Below are positions 63,601-64,000 of a DNA stretch of 64,000 nucleotides, piece after piece. This DNA comes from Candidatus Marithrix sp. Canyon 246 (GTDB lineage: Bacteria > Pseudomonadota > Gammaproteobacteria > Beggiatoales > Beggiatoaceae), in assembly GCF_001723685.1 (NCBI RefSeq), contig NZ_MCBX01000002.1, positions 62,001-126,000 of the forward strand, read 5' to 3'. The notes below the pieces were generated by a model that worked only from the letters and a program-made list of their open reading frames with translations, ran no database searches and was not told the origin of the DNA. Position 1 is the first letter of the stretch, and each line of letters begins with the position of its first letter. The translations under genes and the position numbers were made by a program.

Positions 63601-64000
63601 TTACGTTGAATACGAGCGCAATGTGGTGTTACTATTAAAGGAGTACCAGAATTTAGAATAAGTGAAGCTGAAGCTCCGCTGCCATCTTTTACTAAGATAT
63701 GATAAGTTCCCGGTACGCTAGCAGCTTTATATTTAACTGTATTTGCTGTTGGATTATCAACATCTCCACCAATTGTAGTCCATTGATAAGAACCATCACC
63801 ACCAGATATTGTAAACTCTGTTTCAGAATCAGGTTGAATTGTTACATTTGGACCGTTAGGACTAATTTTTAATTGCCCGTTATTGGTAAAAGAAACAGTT
63901 TGAGTACGTCCAGCAGCATCTGTCAGTGTTGCTTTAATTGTTGCAGGATCAGCACCTAAAGTTATTTCAACATTTTCATTGTTATTACCAGAAGCTTGGA
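60675..64000 (-). CDS. Giant Ig-like repeat protein, N terminus outside window
   Basis: The frame is open from the stop at 60675 to the right edge (about 1108 codons). The in-frame GTG at 63140 is internal, since upstream codons read VTYTAPNSIGADTITIRDT and more repeats without a stop. About a dozen Ig-like units with APYSW ... FTAP or YTAP ... VTVTD patterns are visible (for example FSVTGGESPYSWNVIGEG). The C terminus has a dockerin-like EF-hand (GDLNGDGIISDEEAELAI) and a short tail MHVEANIIVNQVGIQQ. A secreted adhesin or S-layer-like role is inferred; the 5' end is not seen. Confidence 0.88.
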   Translation of the reverse strand, partial: QASGNNNENVEITLGADPATIKATLTDAAGRTQTVSFTNNGQLKISPNGPNVTIQPDSETEFTISGGDGSYQWTTIGGDVDNPTANTVKYKAASVPGTYHILVKDGSGASASLILNSGTPLIVTPHCARIQRNEIADFEIVSGTAPYKWEANFGSLSSTSGSKISFTPESNIGLYEVTVHDASGAIAKLCVQVAEGIIVTPSTISVDVNSTTTLTATGGNGSYTWSATKGTLSPSTGGNVTYTAPNSIGADTITIRDTAGNEATVSVQVIGTTGVLGVRVTPSVAAVQVGQTKTFTAQGGSGNYTWTVKNGTVSPNKGASITYTAPNLAGTDEVTVADDKGNTATVNVNVLSTVGVLSITPKQVTINPSDTQTFTIANNIGGISWSASGGFIDSNGTFTAPPSGGSYTITAIDYKSGRSVEATVIVGSKLIVTPTEAQVSAGGSSSFSVTGGESPYSWNVIGEGFLDSNTGDSVRFTAGSSAGEVSLIVSDNQGVTGQVKIKVSGTMVITPEKAILSPNGTKQFTVFGGSGTIEWIVTQGKIDDKGNYTAPSGLGTYVVTAKDANGNQASVTVEVKNIPVISPAFAWLDKGGTVAFDVVGGTAPYQWNTTAGKVTTSGNRVTYEAPQVSETVTVTVTDNEGKKYQAIIYVDIPLRATKQEIYLKPGATKRVAVTGGVPAFEWQAGKGEMKDVRTEDAGYNYYTAPNIMGEDVINIRDRKDNKIEVKVYVTQPLQVTPNVRYMKRNETTTFRVVSGVGPYTAVSEKGTINPTSETGDFTFSSAQMNADENVTITFSDNSGQSVTVSVFVEVGLKASKKTIYLDRNAKTTFSVIGGTGGYFAEAASGEVKIDKDTGKGTYTSPKRVGTYDITVTDSSDQKVVIQAVVEPSTPTISPSIITMSPGETRTLMVNRGAAPYVWTFNGNPIREGEDDNYITTEIVNITAPETAGTYEVVVEDVNGLEGKATVTVFQPLMISPISHPVYKGESVAVRFTQLGGAGKCDWALADLQELQKGDDYIVVRPRTDVELGTQYKVICRDQNGDSTQAIIVVGSLPGDLNGDGIISDEEAELAIEHYFNGQALNGVTIDKRQLYMHVEANIIVNQVGIQQ

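Noticed and set aside
63404-63601. 65-codon minus-strand frame in the right-edge region
   Set aside because: It lies in another frame of the continuous giant-repeat gene that runs to the window end.

Overview
This is an AT-rich, gene-dense bacterial window. The gene order is gammaproteobacterial: secG followed by tRNA-Leu(GAG), the hisS-yfgM-bamB block, metX/metW, tamA and tamB, and znuC-znuB. A persulfide dioxygenase-like gene, a rhodanese and heavy loading with palindromic repeats, toxin-antitoxin modules and RAYT-linked repeats fit a Thiotrichales/Beggiatoaceae-like sulfur oxidiser. That placement is inference; no rRNA is present to confirm it.

Layout. 1-4.3 kb: the 5' part of a multi-span membrane protein coupled to a small P-loop ATPase, a secreted protein with an L,D-transpeptidase lipoprotein, and a DUF5615/DUF433 module. 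4.4-6.5 kb: two tandem paralogous coiled-coil proteins. 6.5-10 kb: an OmpA-type lipoprotein, rsmE and a decayed FbpABC-type iron transporter. 10-21 kb: housekeeping genes (pabB, rhodanese, nadA, thioredoxin, tamB, a ProQ/FinO protein, tamA, gltX, a pilin-like gene, argG). 21-21.5 kb: a debris patch with a truncated ATPase start and a duplicated argG fragment between inverted repeats. 21.5-33 kb: persulfide dioxygenase, solitary dndE, a methyltransferase, tpiA, secG, tRNA-Leu, rimI, bamB, yfgM, hisS, a YugP-type protease, and a metX-higB-higA-metW operon. 33-42 kb: a secreted WD40 protein with a TonB-dependent receptor, a REP-associated transposase (RAYT) surrounded by its likely palindromes, znuC-znuB, panC, thiS and proS (lacking the editing insertion). 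41-48 kb: small secreted proteins, a WGR/propeller protein, a LamG protein broken at an (AAAG)4 tract, and a patchwork of gene-end duplicates, hairpins and TA remnants. 48-53.4 kb: an ABC-ATPase/permease/GldG transporter and an AAA ATPase-nuclease fusion. 53.4-64 kb: a minus-strand array of very large secreted repeat proteins (RCC1-like, InlB-like and APYxW/YTAP Ig-like repeats, dockerin-like C terminus). One member is a pseudogene and the last runs off the right edge.

Two dispersed palindrome families punctuate the window. One has AAACCTGACAGGTTT-type arms (seven full and three half copies), mostly just after stop codons. The other has GTAGGGTGGGTAGAGCG arms and clusters around the RAYT gene. 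The accessory patches carry most of the unusual biology. Housekeeping operons are intact, but several show insertions or unusual junctions: a TA pair inside the met operon, proQ between tamA and tamB, a thiS-panC overlap, and a 69-bp duplication at the yfgM/bamB junction.
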